A stretch of 64,000 nt of DNA, from positions 2,170,001 through 2,234,000 of the forward strand of contig NZ_CP065230.1 in assembly GCF_015767635.1 (NCBI RefSeq), written 5' to 3'. Origin of the DNA: Halomonas sp. A40-4. Its GTDB lineage: Bacteria > Pseudomonadota > Gammaproteobacteria > Pseudomonadales > Halomonadaceae. The notes beneath the pieces are model-generated. The model saw nothing but the letters and a program-made list of their open reading frames with translations. It did not search any database and was not told the origin of the DNA. The position numbers were made by a program, and so were the translations under genes. This document shows positions 1 to 8,448 of the stretch, in pieces. Every line of letters starts with the position of its first letter. The stretch's first letter is position 1.

Positions 1-1
1 C

Positions 2-142
2 GACGCCGCCAGGCTTCGCAACAGCCTGCAAACGGCACAGGGCGAAGCCGGTGGCCCGGTGAAGCACGCTAGTAAGCCGAGAAACCGTTATAGCAAGAAG
101 AAAGCCAACAGCAGGGGCAGTCGTAAAACAACAGTGCAGTAA
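2..142 (+). CDS. C-terminal end of an unidentified basic protein (partial)
   Basis: An open plus frame enters from the left edge and ends at a TAA at 140-142, giving about 46 residues. The tail is very basic, rich in Lys, Arg and Ser (it ends SRGSRKTTVQ), which would fit a nucleic-acid-binding tail. No domain can be recognised and the start lies outside the window, so no function is assigned. It converges on the MgtC-like gene that follows. Confidence 0.4.
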   Translation, partial: DAARLRNSLQTAQGEAGGPVKHASKPRNRYSKKKANSRGSRKTTVQ

Positions 143-195
143 AGCTAACGCCTTATCGACTTGGCAACTGATGGGGCTATGGTCGTTTGGTGGCT

Positions 196-711
196 TCAAA
201 CATCGGAATGATCGTCATCATCCTCAGAGGTTGAAGCTTTTTTCTTGCTGATGGGGCGCGAAAAGAAAGGCACCACGTAAAGCACCATCCAGGCCAGCAG
301 CGTACATAAAACGGCTGTCTGCTCGCGCCCCAGACCAACGGCTACCCCAATGGCGGCCGTCAGCCAAATACCAGCCGCCGTGGTGAGGCCTGACGTACCT
401 TGTTCATCTTTGCGGGTAATGATGGTGCCGGCACACAGAAAACCGATGCCTGCAATGACCCCCTGAATGACACGGCTCATCTCTGAATCAGAAATCCCCG
501 TCTGCTCAGGAATAAAAATGAATAAAGCAGCGCCCATGCAGACCAGCATGTGGGTCCGAATACCAGCCGCCTTGCCTCGCTGCTCTCGCTCGAGCCCCAA
601 CAGGCCACCGAGAACAGCTGCCAATAGTAGCCGGATCACCACAATGATGAGCTCACCCAAATCGTTAAAATCTGAAAACTCGGAGATTATGACGTCGCTG
701 ATCGCGTGCAC
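196..711 (-). CDS. MgtC/SapB family membrane protein, downstream copy
   Basis: A 171-residue protein with the MgtC/SapB hydrophobic core: the N-terminal LGGLLGLEREQRGKAAGIRTH motif region, then GVIAGIGFLCAG and GLTTAAGIWLTAAIG, four to five membrane segments in all, and an acidic C-terminal tail. Characterised MgtC proteins affect Mg2+ limitation responses and F-ATPase; for this short form the role is unknown. The start is a GTG preceded by AGGAG at 7 bases. It is a close paralogue (roughly four residues in five identical by eye) of the gene at 938-1441, with a LysE remnant between them. The family call is firm; the function is not. Confidence 0.9.
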   Translation of the reverse strand: MHAISDVIISEFSDFNDLGELIIVVIRLLLAAVLGGLLGLEREQRGKAAGIRTHMLVCMGAALFIFIPEQTGISDSEMSRVIQGVIAGIGFLCAGTIITRKDEQGTSGLTTAAGIWLTAAIGVAVGLGREQTAVLCTLLAWMVLYVVPFFSRPISKKKASTSEDDDDHSDV

Positions 712-764
712 CTTTTAGCTCCTGTACCTCTTGAACATAGATGGGTAGCGAAGAAATGGCATCT

Positions 765-953
765 GCTTTTCAGGAAATTGCCCAGCTTAGCTCCAGCCAG
801 CACCAGATGGAATTCTATTAAAGCTGCCCCCAAGATAATCAAACTGCCATTCAATAAAAGCTGTGCCTGGTCAGGGCCATCACCCCCGACGATAAACTGC
901 GGCAGAAACGTCAGGAAGAATACTGCCATTTTGGGGTTTAGCGCTGATATCGT
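765..953 (-). pseudogene. LysE/RhtB translocator fragment (remnant)
   Basis: A minus-strand reading between the two MgtC-like genes contains the diagnostic central LysE stretch NPKMAVFFLTFLPQF, followed by a hydrophobic helix ending near LVLAGAKLGNFLKS. Only about 63 residues of a usual 200 remain. There is no N-terminal part and no start of its own. It overlaps the last codons of the upstream MgtC gene, so that gene's C-terminal tail may have been rewritten by the event that left this scar. Confidence 0.7.
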
Positions 954-1441
954 TTTAAATAGGCAGCTTTTTTCTGGCTGATTGAGTGTGAAAAGAAAGG
1001 CACCACATAAAGCACCAGCCAAGCCAGAAGTGTGCACAGTACCGCCGTTTGCTCACGCCCAAGGCCAACCGCTATGCCGATGGCCGCTGTGAACCAAATA
1101 CCGGCTGCTGTGGTAAGCCCTGTAGCAGCCTGATCATTCTTGCCAGTGATGATACTTCCGGCGCAAAGAAAGCCGATCCCGGCAATAACACCTTGAATAA
1201 CTCGGCTCATCTCCGAATCAGAAATACCTGCTTGCTGGGGAATCAATATAAATAACGCAGCGCCCATGCAAACTAGCATATGGGTGCGTATTCCAGCCGC
1301 CTTGCCGCTCTGTTGACGCTCAAGGCCCAGCAGGCCACCTAGCAAGATAGCCATCAGTAGTCGAACTATCAAAGCAATAAGCTCACTTATGTCATTGAAA
1401 TCCGAGAACTCGGAAATAACGACACTGCGGATCAATTCCAT
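938..1441 (-). CDS. MgtC/SapB family membrane protein, upstream copy
   Basis: A 167-residue MgtC/SapB-family protein with the same core motifs as its downstream paralogue (LGLERQQSGKAAGIRTH, GIGFLCAGSIITGK, GLTTAAGIWFTAAIGIAVGLG). The chosen ATG at 1441 has AGGA about 9 bases upstream and aligns with the start of the paralogue; a GTG 21 bases further upstream is possible. The last residues (about AAYLKRYQR) run into the LysE remnant and differ from the acidic tail of the other copy. The inner-membrane location and family are clear; the substrate or role is unknown. Confidence 0.88.
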   Translation of the reverse strand: MELIRSVVISEFSDFNDISELIALIVRLLMAILLGGLLGLERQQSGKAAGIRTHMLVCMGAALFILIPQQAGISDSEMSRVIQGVIAGIGFLCAGSIITGKNDQAATGLTTAAGIWFTAAIGIAVGLGREQTAVLCTLLAWLVLYVVPFFSHSISQKKAAYLKRYQR

Positions 1442-1508
1442 CACTTCATTCCTGTTGGTCACTAAAAAGCTCAGGCCTGAAAAGGGTAAATGGAGGCGCC
1501 AGGCCTGC

Positions 1509-2795
1509 TCATGGCCACCACTTTGTCATCATCGGTTTGACGGTTAGTCCGTGGACGACGATCGAGAGCACGATGACCACTAGCGTGATGTGGATGAATT
1601 CCACGGCCAGCGCTTCCGGCAGACCAAAGACGATCGCGAACATCAAATAATAGATCGAGCCGATTCCACGTACGCCGAACCAGCCAACCAGCATCTGCAG
1701 CCGCATCGGTGTACCAGAACCAAGCAGACCCAAGAATACGCTGGCGGGGCGAACCACGAGAAAAAGGAATAGCGCCACCCCGACGGCCCTTAAACTCCAT
1801 GAGTCAAGAAACAACATTCCACCCAGTAGCATGACCAGCACCAGCTCGGAGAGCCGCTCCAGTGACTCCTTGAACAACATGGAACCTTCAGATACTTGAG
1901 TGCTATTCGGTGGCGTCGGCTCTTCGGAATTAACCGGAATTTGCCGGTTAAAGCCCGTTTCTTGGTTAGGCCCGTGAATACTCGCCAGCTTAAGCTCCGA
2001 CTGACGAAGTGAAATAGCCGCCGCGAAAACGGCCAGAAACCCCCAGGCATCGAGTAGCAGACAGACGCCATAGACCACGCCGATCAAGCCCATACCCAGA
2101 AAGTCATCCAGCAACGGGCCTTCGTTACTGAGAAAGCGCTGTTTCCATACAAGCTGTGCTAATAAGCGCCCCATTACGAGCCCGACAACCAGGGCAACGA
2201 TTGTCGACCATAAAACATCCTTTAACACCCAAGCCCCAAGCAGTTCGTAACTAACCGGGGAACTGAGCATTGCCAGCCCCAGCATGACAAACGGAAAAGC
2301 ACTGCCGTCATTCATGCCCGCTTCACTGGTCAGCGTGAAACGTAAAGGATCTTTATCCCCCATGTGCCGGACTTGAACATCGGTGGCTAAAACGGGATCA
2401 GTGGGTGCCAGAATAGCCCCCAGCAGAATCGCCGCCCCTAGTGGCAAGGCCAGCACGTAATAGCCAAACACAGCGGTCAGGACGACACTGATGGTCATGG
2501 AGATAATCGCGAGCCGAACGGGGGCATTCCACTCCCGCCATTTGAACGGCATCGGCATTTTCATTCCCGCGATAAACAACGATACGAGAACCGCAATTTC
2601 AGCGAGCACTTCCAGCAAATGCGCTTGTTCTAACGGATTAAAATGAAATGCTCCCAAGACCGACGGGCCAAGAGTCACCCCAATAGCCAAATAGACAATG
2701 GAAGGTGTCAGTCGCAGGCGATGTAGAACGGGCGAACGCAACCCCATCATGATCAGCAGGGTTCCGATCAATACAAACCAGGTAGCGTTGGTCAC
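1509..2795 (-). CDS. Cation:proton antiporter, CPA1/NhaP type
   Basis: A 428-residue polytopic membrane protein with about 12 hydrophobic segments. It shows CPA1 features: LGAILAPTDPVLATDVQV in the middle of the exchanger core and SEAGMNDGSAFPFV, which supplies the Asn-Asp pair of electroneutral Na+(K+)/H+ antiporters. A hydrophilic insert of about 40 residues (around residues 270-310) lies between two helix bundles, and no C-terminal regulatory domain follows. The start is a GTG with a weak ribosome site. Exchange of Na+ or K+ for H+ would suit a halophile. The ion specificity cannot be read from sequence. Confidence 0.88.
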   Translation of the reverse strand: MTNATWFVLIGTLLIMMGLRSPVLHRLRLTPSIVYLAIGVTLGPSVLGAFHFNPLEQAHLLEVLAEIAVLVSLFIAGMKMPMPFKWREWNAPVRLAIISMTISVVLTAVFGYYVLALPLGAAILLGAILAPTDPVLATDVQVRHMGDKDPLRFTLTSEAGMNDGSAFPFVMLGLAMLSSPVSYELLGAWVLKDVLWSTIVALVVGLVMGRLLAQLVWKQRFLSNEGPLLDDFLGMGLIGVVYGVCLLLDAWGFLAVFAAAISLRQSELKLASIHGPNQETGFNRQIPVNSEEPTPPNSTQVSEGSMLFKESLERLSELVLVMLLGGMLFLDSWSLRAVGVALFLFLVVRPASVFLGLLGSGTPMRLQMLVGWFGVRGIGSIYYLMFAIVFGLPEALAVEFIHITLVVIVLSIVVHGLTVKPMMTKWWP

Positions 2796-2961
2796 AGGGA
2801 TTCATCCGAGGCGGGTTGAGTAGCAGTGTGGCGCATGAAAGCTGTCCGGTCACGAACACAATACGATGGCACCCACAAAACTGGCGATCACCTCAGCTAA
2901 ATCGTCATTCCATGTTATGGAACAAAGCTGCCAAAATTGCCGGTCCCTGTAAGCTATGCCG

Positions 2962-3594
2962 CTAAAAGGCACACCGGGTGACCAGGAACTGTCCATTCCC
3001 GACGGGTACTGTGCAGGTAGTGACATCGGCATCTGCCGATACCAACGTCATAAAAGAATCCACTTCATCGGCGTGGGACGTGGCGTTGTCAACGACAAGA
3101 AGCCCGCCCCTGCGTAGTAAACGTTTGATGGTAGGCCACCAGGCCACATACGCCGAGCGTTTGGAATCCAGAAAAACAAGGTCGCAGCTTTCGTCATGCA
3201 TTGTTTCCAGCAGGCCGCCCGCTTCCCCGCGAAGCAGGGTGATGACATCAGAAAGCCCCGAGCGCTCAAAGTTACTGGCCGCTAGCTCAAGCTTGAAGTC
3301 AGATTGCTCAATTGTCGTCACGTGCCCGGCAATCTTTTGTGCCGCCTGAGCCAGCCACAAGGTGGAATATCCGTTGGACGTGCCAATCTCAAGCACACGC
3401 TGCGCGTTGGTCGCCTGAACCAGTACTGACAGAAACTCCCCGGTATCACGGGTAATATTCAGCATTCGCCGTGGGCGCTCGGCGATTGCCGCGTCGTTTT
3501 CCTGCCCAAATTGCTCCAATTCGACTAGCAGCGCTTGTAATGACTCACTTGACCCGGAAGGCGAACTGCCGCTTCCTTGAGGTTTTTTAGCCAT
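2962..3594 (-). CDS. Class I SAM-dependent O-methyltransferase
   Basis: A 210-residue soluble protein of the CCoAOMT/COMT-like methyltransferase_3 type. SAM motif I is VLEIGTSNGYSTLWLA (about residues 67-82), the acidic residue of motif II is in TTIEQSD, and LVFLDSKR corresponds to the metal/substrate-binding Asp region. A short low-complexity Ser/Gly stretch precedes the domain. AAGGAG stands 7 bases before the ATG. Relatives methylate catechols or other small hydroxylated compounds, but this gene stands alone and its substrate is unknown. Confidence 0.85.
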   Translation of the reverse strand: MAKKPQGSGSSPSGSSESLQALLVELEQFGQENDAAIAERPRRMLNITRDTGEFLSVLVQATNAQRVLEIGTSNGYSTLWLAQAAQKIAGHVTTIEQSDFKLELAASNFERSGLSDVITLLRGEAGGLLETMHDESCDLVFLDSKRSAYVAWWPTIKRLLRRGGLLVVDNATSHADEVDSFMTLVSADADVTTCTVPVGNGQFLVTRCAF

Positions 3595-3727
3595 CCCAGG
3601 ACTCCTTTGCGTTTGACCGTATAGTGTTGAGGCTCAAGTGCTTGACCATGGAAAGCCATGTATCGCCATGCAAAACTGCACGATTTTAACTTAACGCACC
3701 TGATGAGCTTCGCCAGATGGGTATCAA

Positions 3728-5089
3728 CTAGCGGGCCAGAGGCGCCAATGCCAATACCTCATTGCGCAGTTCGTGCTTTCGCTTCTCCAACGAAGCGCCC
3801 CATGACGCGCACTCTTTCTTCTGTTCAGCGTCGTTATCAGCGCTTTCGATGAAGGCATTCAGCCAGGCTTGTCGAGTGCATAGATCCTGAAAGTCACCGA
3901 GCAGGCGCTGACGGTGCTTCAATTCTGCCAGAAACGACTTGGGGACCTTGGGATTCAGATCGGCCAGATAACGGATGCGCTTCACGCCTTTGCGAAGTTC
4001 ATGCAAAGCGGTGTCAGAGCTATCTGAAGACAGTGCTGCCAGATCCTCATCGTGACGCGCAATGCGCTTATTGAGCACCGCCTTGATACGCTTGGGCGTC
4101 AGCTTGGTGAGCGCCTTCTTGACGTCATCGGAAACGATAAACCTCTGCCAGTTTTGCATTTCCTCAGCGTAGGCTGGCGCGCTTAACTGCTCGCAAAGGG
4201 CTTGATGCTCTGCCCGCTGGCAATCCTGAAGCCATTGCTGCAAAGCTTGACGAGTCGCGAAAGAAAGCGGCGGTGACGTATTGCCAATATCCTCCAGAAA
4301 CACGTCAAGGTCGCGGAGGTCGCTGGTGGCCCGGGCACGGTGCTTGAGCCGCTTAAGCATTTTTTTCAGGCCAGGCACTTTGGTAATGGAACGTACGGAT
4401 TCGCCCACTGCCCGGCTGCGACGCAGGTTAACCCGGTACTGATGCAGAAATTCAGCATCAACACCTGCGATCACCCCCGGCTCCAGGGCCCTGACCATCC
4501 GGTACTGGTGCTCGAGCATGGCAAGGAGTCGGCTGGACGTGTTGCCTTTATGATCAGATGGTTTGGGGGCAAGGCGCTTGAAAAGTGAATAGCTGGCCTC
4601 TTCCGGGGTCAGTCGTCTCACCAGCTCCGCACAGCCAGGTTCCATGGATGACCAGGGTCTATCGGGCAACCTGAAATGCAGCACGCTGCCGGTAGGCAGC
4701 GACGTCGGCGTTTCCTTATTGAGCCAGCAGGCGAGATCCACAAGGGCCGGATTATGACCAATAACAAGCATTTTTTCGGGTTCATCAGGCAGTGCTTTGA
4801 GCCATGCCAGTAGTTCTTCACCGTCGAAGGTGTAGAGAGCGTCGTCAAATTGAGGCTGATTGATGAGTGCTCGTTCTGGCAACTGCGCGGCGATGTCGTC
4901 GAGGGTTTCCCGCGTACGAGCCGCCGTGCTGACGTGAACCTGCCCCTCCAACGCTTGCCAGCGCTGCAGCACAGGCGCCATTGCCGTCGCCTGACGTTTT
5001 CCCCGTTTACGCAACGGCCGTTGGTGGTCGGTCATGTTGCCACTGGGCTGCTTGGCCTTGGCGTGGCGCATCACGAAAAGATGCCGCAT
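3728..5089 (-). CDS. SixA-like histidine phosphatase fused to a CHAD domain
   Basis: A 453-residue two-domain protein. Residues 1 to about 155 are a SixA-type histidine phosphatase: the RHAK motif near the N-terminus carries the catalytic His, and IGHNPALVDLA carries the second His. Residues of about 180-450 form a CHAD domain, an alpha-helical bundle rich in conserved His/Arg/Lys (HQYRVNLRRSRAVGE, LHELRKGVKRIRYLAD); CHAD domains are known to bind polyphosphate. The start at 5089 is set by GGAG 7 bases upstream; the frame is open 10 codons further. The fusion suggests a phosphatase recruited to polyphosphate, or acting on a phosphohistidine or polyphosphate-linked substrate, which is inference. 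Confidence 0.85.
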   Translation of the reverse strand: MRHLFVMRHAKAKQPSGNMTDHQRPLRKRGKRQATAMAPVLQRWQALEGQVHVSTAARTRETLDDIAAQLPERALINQPQFDDALYTFDGEELLAWLKALPDEPEKMLVIGHNPALVDLACWLNKETPTSLPTGSVLHFRLPDRPWSSMEPGCAELVRRLTPEEASYSLFKRLAPKPSDHKGNTSSRLLAMLEHQYRMVRALEPGVIAGVDAEFLHQYRVNLRRSRAVGESVRSITKVPGLKKMLKRLKHRARATSDLRDLDVFLEDIGNTSPPLSFATRQALQQWLQDCQRAEHQALCEQLSAPAYAEEMQNWQRFIVSDDVKKALTKLTPKRIKAVLNKRIARHDEDLAALSSDSSDTALHELRKGVKRIRYLADLNPKVPKSFLAELKHRQRLLGDFQDLCTRQAWLNAFIESADNDAEQKKECASWGASLEKRKHELRNEVLALAPLAR

Positions 5090-5142
5090 GTATTCGCTCC
5101 TCATTGCGACATGATTCACAAAGCCTAGTACACACCCTTATG

Positions 5143-5550
5143 CTAGTGAATCCGTTTACTCGGCTTGACCACCCACCAGCTTGTCAGCACCAAGCCGCCA
5201 AATACGCTGTAAACGATGCCAAACACCCAATCCGGGGCGCTGTAGTAAAGCAGGCTGTGCAGCCAATGCTGAATAAAAGACCCGGCATAGGTGACAGCCC
5301 CCGCCTCGGCTCTGAGCGCCATCTCCCAGGTCGTCAGCGGGCAGATCATTCCCAACCAGGTTTGCCCCACGACGTAACCGATGGCGCATAAATGCACGAT
5401 ACGAAAAACACGATGACGCACCCACTGCCACGCCAGGAAGTACCCTGCGTAAATAGCCAACAGGCCTAATACCACGAAGGCTACAAATAGTACGTGGAGT
5501 ATCAGGATAGCGTCTGCGAGTAACAGCAGTAGCCACTGTTCAGATATCAC
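5143..5550 (-). CDS. DUF2784 family membrane protein
   Basis: A 135-residue protein with four predicted membrane helices. It matches the DUF2784 layout: an N-terminal ADAILILHVLFVAFVVLG helix, the central CPLTTWE motif after a helix ending in TWLGMI, and FIQHWLHSLLYY before the last helices. The start appears to be GTG. The family has no established function. It sits between the SixA-CHAD gene and a decayed LysE gene, with no clear operon partner. Confidence 0.85.
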   Translation of the reverse strand: MISEQWLLLLLADAILILHVLFVAFVVLGLLAIYAGYFLAWQWVRHRVFRIVHLCAIGYVVGQTWLGMICPLTTWEMALRAEAGAVTYAGSFIQHWLHSLLYYSAPDWVFGIVYSVFGGLVLTSWWVVKPSKRIH

Positions 5551-5569
5551 GATTCATTCCGTAGATGCT

Positions 5570-5902
5570 TCAAGCCCGCAACGGCAGCGCTGCGCCAATT
5601 ACCATGAACAGACCTCTGCAAACGCGATTAAACCCTCGCCCGGCACGTTCTAGCCAGTGTCGAATGCGGCTAGCAACGCTTGCCAAAATAAACTCTGCCA
5701 AAGATTCCGTCATCACGCATGCCAAACATGCAAAGAGCAATAACGATGACAAACCCTATCGCGCCACCCGAAATCGTAAACAGCGTCTTGCAGCTTCCGT
5801 GAAGCCCGCTGGGACCAGCGAGAGCGACAAGTCGACACAACTGACGAAATAGATAAACCACACATATCCAGCTGCATTGGCCAACTCGTGAATTCCCACC
5901 AT
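5570..5902 (-). pseudogene. Decayed LysE/RhtB family translocator
   Basis: The minus strand carries LysE-like pieces in different frames: an N-terminus MVGIHELANAAGYVWFIYFV from an ATG at 5902, then a frameshifted helix (ISGGAIGFVIVIALCMFGM), then a C-terminal helix region (FILASVASRIRHWLERAGRG to GAALPLRA) ending at 5570. About 110 codons remain of the usual 200, and the central NPK motif region is missing. At least one frameshift and a large internal deletion make it non-functional. It is a different remnant from the fragment at 765-953, which holds the central part. Confidence 0.65.
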
Positions 5903-6216
5903 TAAGCGCCTGAAAGATGCAAGCGCACGCTGCCTAGGATAAACGGCAATCCTGGCATACCTCGCCGATGGAATGCACTGTTTACAGCGCTTATGCGGCG
6001 CTCGCTGTATTCCTCCGCATCTCGAGTAGGCGTACACTCTCCAGATACAGGTTCTCGCCTGGGCGTTTTCTGGATTGCCTAGATGGGTGCAGGCGCGTGA
6101 GAACGAAGACAGCATATGCGCGGCCGTTAGCTCGACTGGGTTCGACGTCGGACCTGCCGCCTGGATTTTTACAAGTCGGCCTCAGAACCTTGAGCCTAAC
6201 CACAGAGGATGGAAAT

Positions 6217-7530
6217 ATGGCTCAATCAAAGCTGTTTACCCTGGACAAGCTGCGCTTTGCTTTTAGTCGGATTAGCGAGCGTCTTTGGGTCAAACCACTG
6301 CTCCTTTGCGTGCTTTCTATAGGCGGTACCTTCATCGCCATGCTCGCTGACACGATGGGGCTGTCGAGTGTGCTACCCGATATCACCCTGGCGTCTGTCG
6401 AATCGCTACTGACCATCATGGCGTCCAGCATGCTGGTGATTGCAACATTTGCAGTGGGCTCCATGGTGGCCGCTTATGCATCCGCCAGCACCGGGGCAAC
6501 TCCCCGCTCCATACCGCTGGTGATTGCGGATGACGTTACCCAGAACGCATTGTCGGCATTTATAGGCGCCTTTATCTTCAGTATTGTTTCGCTGATAACC
6601 ATCCAGAATGACATGTTTGACGCGGCAGGACGGTTTGCGATCTTTGCACTGACGCTTTTGGTGTTTGCCATTGTCATCATCACATTCGTTCGTTGGGTGG
6701 ACAGAATCGCACGGCTAGGCAAGGTGGTGAATACCATCGAGAAAGCGGAAAAGGCCGCAGGCGACGCACTGAACCGCCGTCGGCATGCGCCTTCACTCGG
6801 CGCGTTGACAGCCTCCCCGCATCAAGCGGCTGACAAGGGCATTCCTACCTGTTCTTCGAAAATTGGCTATGTCCAGCATATCGACCTGGAGACATTACAA
6901 GCCTGTGCTGAAGCGCACAATTGCCACGTAACAGTAGCGGTACTGCCGGGTACCTTTGTTCATACACACCTTCCATTGCTTCATATTGTTAAAGACGCCG
7001 AAGAATGCAAGGCGTTCGAGACAGAGGCTTTCTCCAGTGCCTTCACAATTGGCTCAAGCCGTACCTTTGAGGATGATCCTCGCTTCGGGCTGCTGGCGTT
7101 GTCCGAAATCGCCGACAAAGCGCTGTCGCCGGGCATCAATGACCCGGGAACCGCGATAAACGTGATTGGCACACTGGTGCGACTATTTACCCTTTGGCAA
7201 TCCCCCGTAGAGATAGACCGGTTGCAAGCGATTACCTATAACCGTATCTCAGTGCCAGAACTGCTGATCGACGACCTGTTCGACGATGCTTTTACGGCAA
7301 TTGCCCGGGACGGCGCGGGTATGGTGGAGGTGTCGATCCGATTGCAGAAAGCCCTGCTCGCTCTGGCCGGAACAGGTGACAGTGCGATGGTGGCGGCCGC
7401 CAGAAAACATTCAAGGATGGCACTGGCCCGTTCAGAAAGCGCCATGTCGCTTCAAGACGATATCGATGCTGTGCGCAAAACTGCTGAGTTTTCGGCATTG
7501 CCACCCATAACAGAACCAAACTCACTATAA
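6217..7530 (+). CDS. DUF2254 family inner-membrane protein
   Basis: A 437-residue protein with four N-terminal membrane helices (about residues 25-50, 65-95, 110-135, 145-170) and a long cytoplasmic part of mixed alpha/beta character containing DPRFGLLALSEIADKALSPGINDPGTA, the most conserved DUF2254 stretch. The start ATG at 6217 follows a GAGG motif; the frame stays open about 80 codons upstream, but that part is low-quality sequence unlike the family. The function of the family is unknown. The final codons overlap a minus-strand open remnant that ends at 7525. Confidence 0.88.
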   Translation: MAQSKLFTLDKLRFAFSRISERLWVKPLLLCVLSIGGTFIAMLADTMGLSSVLPDITLASVESLLTIMASSMLVIATFAVGSMVAAYASASTGATPRSIPLVIADDVTQNALSAFIGAFIFSIVSLITIQNDMFDAAGRFAIFALTLLVFAIVIITFVRWVDRIARLGKVVNTIEKAEKAAGDALNRRRHAPSLGALTASPHQAADKGIPTCSSKIGYVQHIDLETLQACAEAHNCHVTVAVLPGTFVHTHLPLLHIVKDAEECKAFETEAFSSAFTIGSSRTFEDDPRFGLLALSEIADKALSPGINDPGTAINVIGTLVRLFTLWQSPVEIDRLQAITYNRISVPELLIDDLFDDAFTAIARDGAGMVEVSIRLQKALLALAGTGDSAMVAAARKHSRMALARSESAMSLQDDIDAVRKTAEFSALPPITEPNSL

Positions 7531-7930
7531 CGGGTCTTCCACTCGTTCTACGAACGCCAGGCTCGTCAGCTCGTTCAGCGGTTTGCGCAGGATGCCGCTA
7601 GCGAACTTGAAGTCGCAGCCCTCAAATAGTTTATGTCCCGGGAAGACGGCGGACTTCAGAAGTGTTTCCCAGGATCGCTGTAAGGTAGTCCTCAGCTTTT
7701 CATGAAAACCTGGAGACAGGCATCGGGCCTTTTTCGGCCAAAACCTATATTTTAATTTTAGCTAATACAATGCTTGCCATGGGTGGCGATAGGAACAAGT
7801 GTACGGAGGTCGCAGGAATCGAACTCGGTTATGTTTCGTCATGGATGCGGTTAAAGTGACCACTGTTTGGCCTTGCCGAAACACTTAGTTTACGCTGATA
7901 TTGAATGAACAAATCCTAAGGAAGACTTGA
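7531..7930. other. Intergenic region with a possible gene remnant
   Basis: No complete gene is seen. On the minus strand a frame without a start is open from about 7710 to a stop at 7525-7527; it reads plausibly as protein (it contains FPGHKLFEGCDFKFASG and ends near VERVEDPL) but could not be assigned. The remaining AT-richer part (7740-7930) is presumably the promoter and leader of the molbindin gene that follows. No clear promoter boxes are claimed. Confidence 0.3.
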
Positions 7931-8359
7931 ATGAAAATTAGTGCGCGCAACGTATTGAAAGGTAACGTTCTCAACGTCAACCAAGGTGCTGTAAATTCTG
8001 AAGTCACCATGGAACTGGCCGGTGGTGAGCAATTGGTCGCAGTCGTGACCTGCGAAAGCGCTAAAAACCTTAACCTGGAACCCGGTGTTGAAGCCCTTGC
8101 GCTTATTAAAGCACCATGGGTAATGTTGATGACCGAGTCAGATGGCATTCGCCTCTCCGCCCGTAATTGCCTGAATGGAAAAGTCCTTAGCGTTAGCGAT
8201 GGGGCCGTAAACGCCGAGGTAATACTCGAACTTTCAGGTGGTAGCCGCATCTGCTCAATCGTTACCCGCGATGCCGTTGAAGAGCTAGGCCTGAAGCCAG
8301 GAGTCGACGCTTCCGCCGTCATAAAATCATCGCATATCATTCTAGCCGCTTCTGCTTGA
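7931..8359 (+). CDS. Molbindin-like protein with two TOBE/Mop domains, copy A
   Basis: A 142-residue cytoplasmic protein made of two consecutive Mop/TOBE domains (about residues 1-68 and 73-141). Each begins with SARN.L.G.V and includes a GAVN(S/A)EV strand and a P.W/SH.I(M/I)L end. Two-domain molbindins such as ModG bind molybdate or tungstate oxyanions and are thought to store or buffer them. AAGGA precedes the ATG. It is convergent with the MOT1-type molybdate transporter at 8449-9579, which supports the role. A paralogue of the whole pair lies at 32197-33759. Confidence 0.9.
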   Translation: MKISARNVLKGNVLNVNQGAVNSEVTMELAGGEQLVAVVTCESAKNLNLEPGVEALALIKAPWVMLMTESDGIRLSARNCLNGKVLSVSDGAVNAEVILELSGGSRICSIVTRDAVEELGLKPGVDASAVIKSSHIILAASA

Positions 8360-8382
8360 GTAGATTTAGCTACTTGCTAAGC

Positions 8383-8414
8383 CTGTCGCAGCTCAACTGA
8401 TATTGCAGCGACAG
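8383..8414. terminator. Hairpin between convergent molbindin and mot1 genes
   Basis: CTGTCGC at 8383-8389 pairs with GCGACAG at 8408-8414 across an 18-base loop, between two converging genes. The stem is perfect but the loop is long and there is no strong T-run. A shared terminator is plausible, not certain. Confidence 0.35.
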
Positions 8415-8448
8415 CGCTTTCATTTCGTTGTATTTTAAAGCGACATTT

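Noticed and set aside
5968..6216. Possible N-terminal extension of the DUF2254 protein
   Set aside because: The open frame extends upstream, but the sequence is Arg/Ser-rich and not membrane-like, a GAGG motif precedes the ATG at 6217, and the family begins near this ATG.
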